NCBI RefSeq assembly: GCF_900116515.1 | Contig: NZ_FPBA01000010.1 | Span: 1-64,000, forward strand | DNA length: 64,000 nt | Direction of reading: 5' to 3' | DNA from: Geodermatophilus amargosae | GTDB taxonomy: Bacteria; Actinomycetota; Actinomycetes; Mycobacteriales; Geodermatophilaceae | Shown here: positions 63,043 to 64,000 of the stretch, piece by piece | How positions within the stretch are numbered: the first letter of the stretch is position 1 | Layout of the letters: each line of letters opens with the position of its first letter | The notes under the pieces: generated by a model | What the model was told of the DNA's origin: nothing | What the model saw: the letters and a program-made list of their open reading frames with translations, nothing else | Databases searched by the model: none | Position numbers and translations under genes: made by a program

Positions 63043-64000
63043 TCAGCGGGAGTACAGCGCCTCGACCTCGGCGTCGAACTCCTTCATGACCACCGAGCGC
63101 TTGAGCTTCAGGCTCGGGGTCAGCATCCCGTTGTCCTCGGTGAAGTCCGTGGCGAGGACGCGGTACTTCTTGATCGCCTCGGCCTGGGACACGGCCCTGT
63201 TGGCGTCGGCGACGGCGGCGTCGATCTCCGCCGTGACGTCCGGGTCGTCGGCGAGCTGGGCGACCGGGGTGCCGGCCGGCTTGCCCTTGCTCTCCAGCCA
63301 GCCCGGCAGCGCCTCCTCGTCGAGCGTGATCAGCGCGGCGATGAAGGGCCGCTGGTCGCCGACGACGATGCACTGGCTGACCAGCCGGTGCGCGCGCAGG
63401 CGGTCCTCCAGCACCGCCGGGGCGACGTTCTTGCCGCCCGCGGTCACCAGGATCTCCTTCTTGCGGCCGGTGATCCGGGTGAAGCCGTCGGTGTCGATCT
63501 CGCCGATGTCGCCGGTGTGGAACCAGCCGTCGGCGTCGATGGCCTCGGCGGTGGCCTGCTCGTTCTTCCAGTAGCCGCGCATGACCACGCCGCCGCGGAT
63601 GAGGATCTCGCCGTCCTCGGCGATGCGGAACCCGACGCCGGGCAGTGGGCGGCCCACGGAACCGATCCGCAGCGCGCGGTCGTGGTTGACCGAGGCGGCG
63701 GCGGTGGTCTCGGTCAGGCCGTAGCCCTCGAAGACGGTGACGCCGGCGCCGCGGAAGAAGTGGCCCAGCCGGTCGCCGAGCGGGGCGCCGCCGGAGATGG
63801 CGCCCAGGCAGCGGCCGCCGAGCGCGGCGCGCAGCTTGCTGTAGACGAGCCGGTCGAACAGCGCGTGCTGGGCGCGCAGCGCGAGCCCGGCGCCGCCGGT
63901 GTCCTGCGCGCGCGACCAGGCGATGGCCACCTGGGCGGCCCGGCCGAAGATCTTCCCCTTGACCGGGCTCGCGCCCTCGGCCTTGGCCTTCGCCTGGTTG
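63043..64000 (-). CDS. fadD: Long-chain acyl-CoA synthetase (FadD15-like), C-terminal half; cut by window edge
   Basis: Adenylate-forming enzyme activating fatty acids to acyl-CoA. Visible: [16 protein letters not shown], the A5 motif [30 protein letters not shown], the A7/A8 segment [26 protein letters not shown] and the A10-type Lys region ([16 protein letters not shown]). The N-terminal ATP P-loop is outside. The long C-terminal insert ([20 protein letters not shown]) is typical of the FadD15/FAA1 bacterial group. Convergent with pimB, as in the mycobacterial Rv2187-Rv2188c pair. Confidence 0.92.
   Translation of the reverse strand, partial: NQAKAKAEGASPVKGKIFGRAAQVAIAWSRAQDTGGAGLALRAQHALFDRLVYSKLRAALGGRCLGAISGGAPLGDRLGHFFRGAGVTVFEGYGLTETTAAASVNHDRALRIGSVGRPLPGVGFRIAEDGEILIRGGVVMRGYWKNEQATAEAIDADGWFHTGDIGEIDTDGFTRITGRKKEILVTAGGKNVAPAVLEDRLRAHRLVSQCIVVGDQRPFIAALITLDEEALPGWLESKGKPAGTPVAQLADDPDVTAEIDAAVADANRAVSQAEAIKKYRVLATDFTEDNGMLTPSLKLKRSVVMKEFDAEVEALYSR

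Overview
This is a GC-rich (about 72%) actinobacterial chromosome segment. Gene content and codon style point to Geodermatophilaceae or a near relative (Blastococcus, Geodermatophilus, Modestobacter); the family level is an impression, the phylum is firm. Markers are the qcrCAB-ctaE/ctaC/ctaF oxidase supercomplex genes, a PimB-type mannosyltransferase, an F420-type flavin-fold enzyme, DUF3043/DUF3618/DUF4191/DUF4235 proteins, and many leaderless genes with a TANNNT box 6-8 nt before the start codon.

Positions 429-15374 are an integrated mobile element. A 28-bp direct repeat (429-456 and 15347-15374) is the last eight codons plus stop of glnA, so the element sits exactly in the 3' end of glnA and leaves the protein intact. 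Just inside one end is a tyrosine integrase (14175-15341). It is preceded by a small HTH protein and a toxin/antitoxin-like pair with overlapping reading frames, and before those by a MobF relaxase (9303-12632) whose last 115 codons are cut off by an in-frame TAA. No coupling protein or type IV secretion genes are present, so it looks like an integrative mobilizable element. Its cargo is a three-gene polysaccharide glycosyltransferase operon (2697-7044), a secreted cysteine-rich protein, and decayed genes (a GH6 glycosidase, a MOSC-domain protein). Paired GGGGACTG repeats flank the attachment cores and look like integrase arm sites. An IS5-type transposase fragment lies just outside (1-269).

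Positions 15348-64000 are conserved chromosomal backbone. From memory, the order glnA, RDD, DUF4191, lipA, lipB, TIGR01777, dihydrolipoamide acyltransferase, leucyl aminopeptidase, gcvT, DUF3043, erpA, asnB, ctaC/ctaF, qcrBAC, ctaE, trpD, DEDDh/UvrC-like nuclease, NlpC/P60, PimB-type transferase, fadD follows the Mycobacterium tuberculosis Rv2187-Rv2220 block, with local insertions (c-di-GMP enzyme, leuS, protein kinase, aldo/keto reductase and others). Themes are nitrogen assimilation (glnA, asnB), lipoate synthesis and use (lipA, lipB, E2, lpd, gcvT), aerobic respiration (qcr/cta) and envelope remodelling (two NlpC/P60 proteins, one fused to a VanY-like peptidase; PimB; M48 protease).

The clearest regulatory elements are a leaderless leader peptide with three Leu codons followed by a terminator ahead of leuS, a ydaO-type (c-di-AMP) riboswitch with a good promoter ahead of the second NlpC/P60 gene, and strong hairpins between most convergent genes. 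No tRNA, rRNA or CRISPR array was seen.
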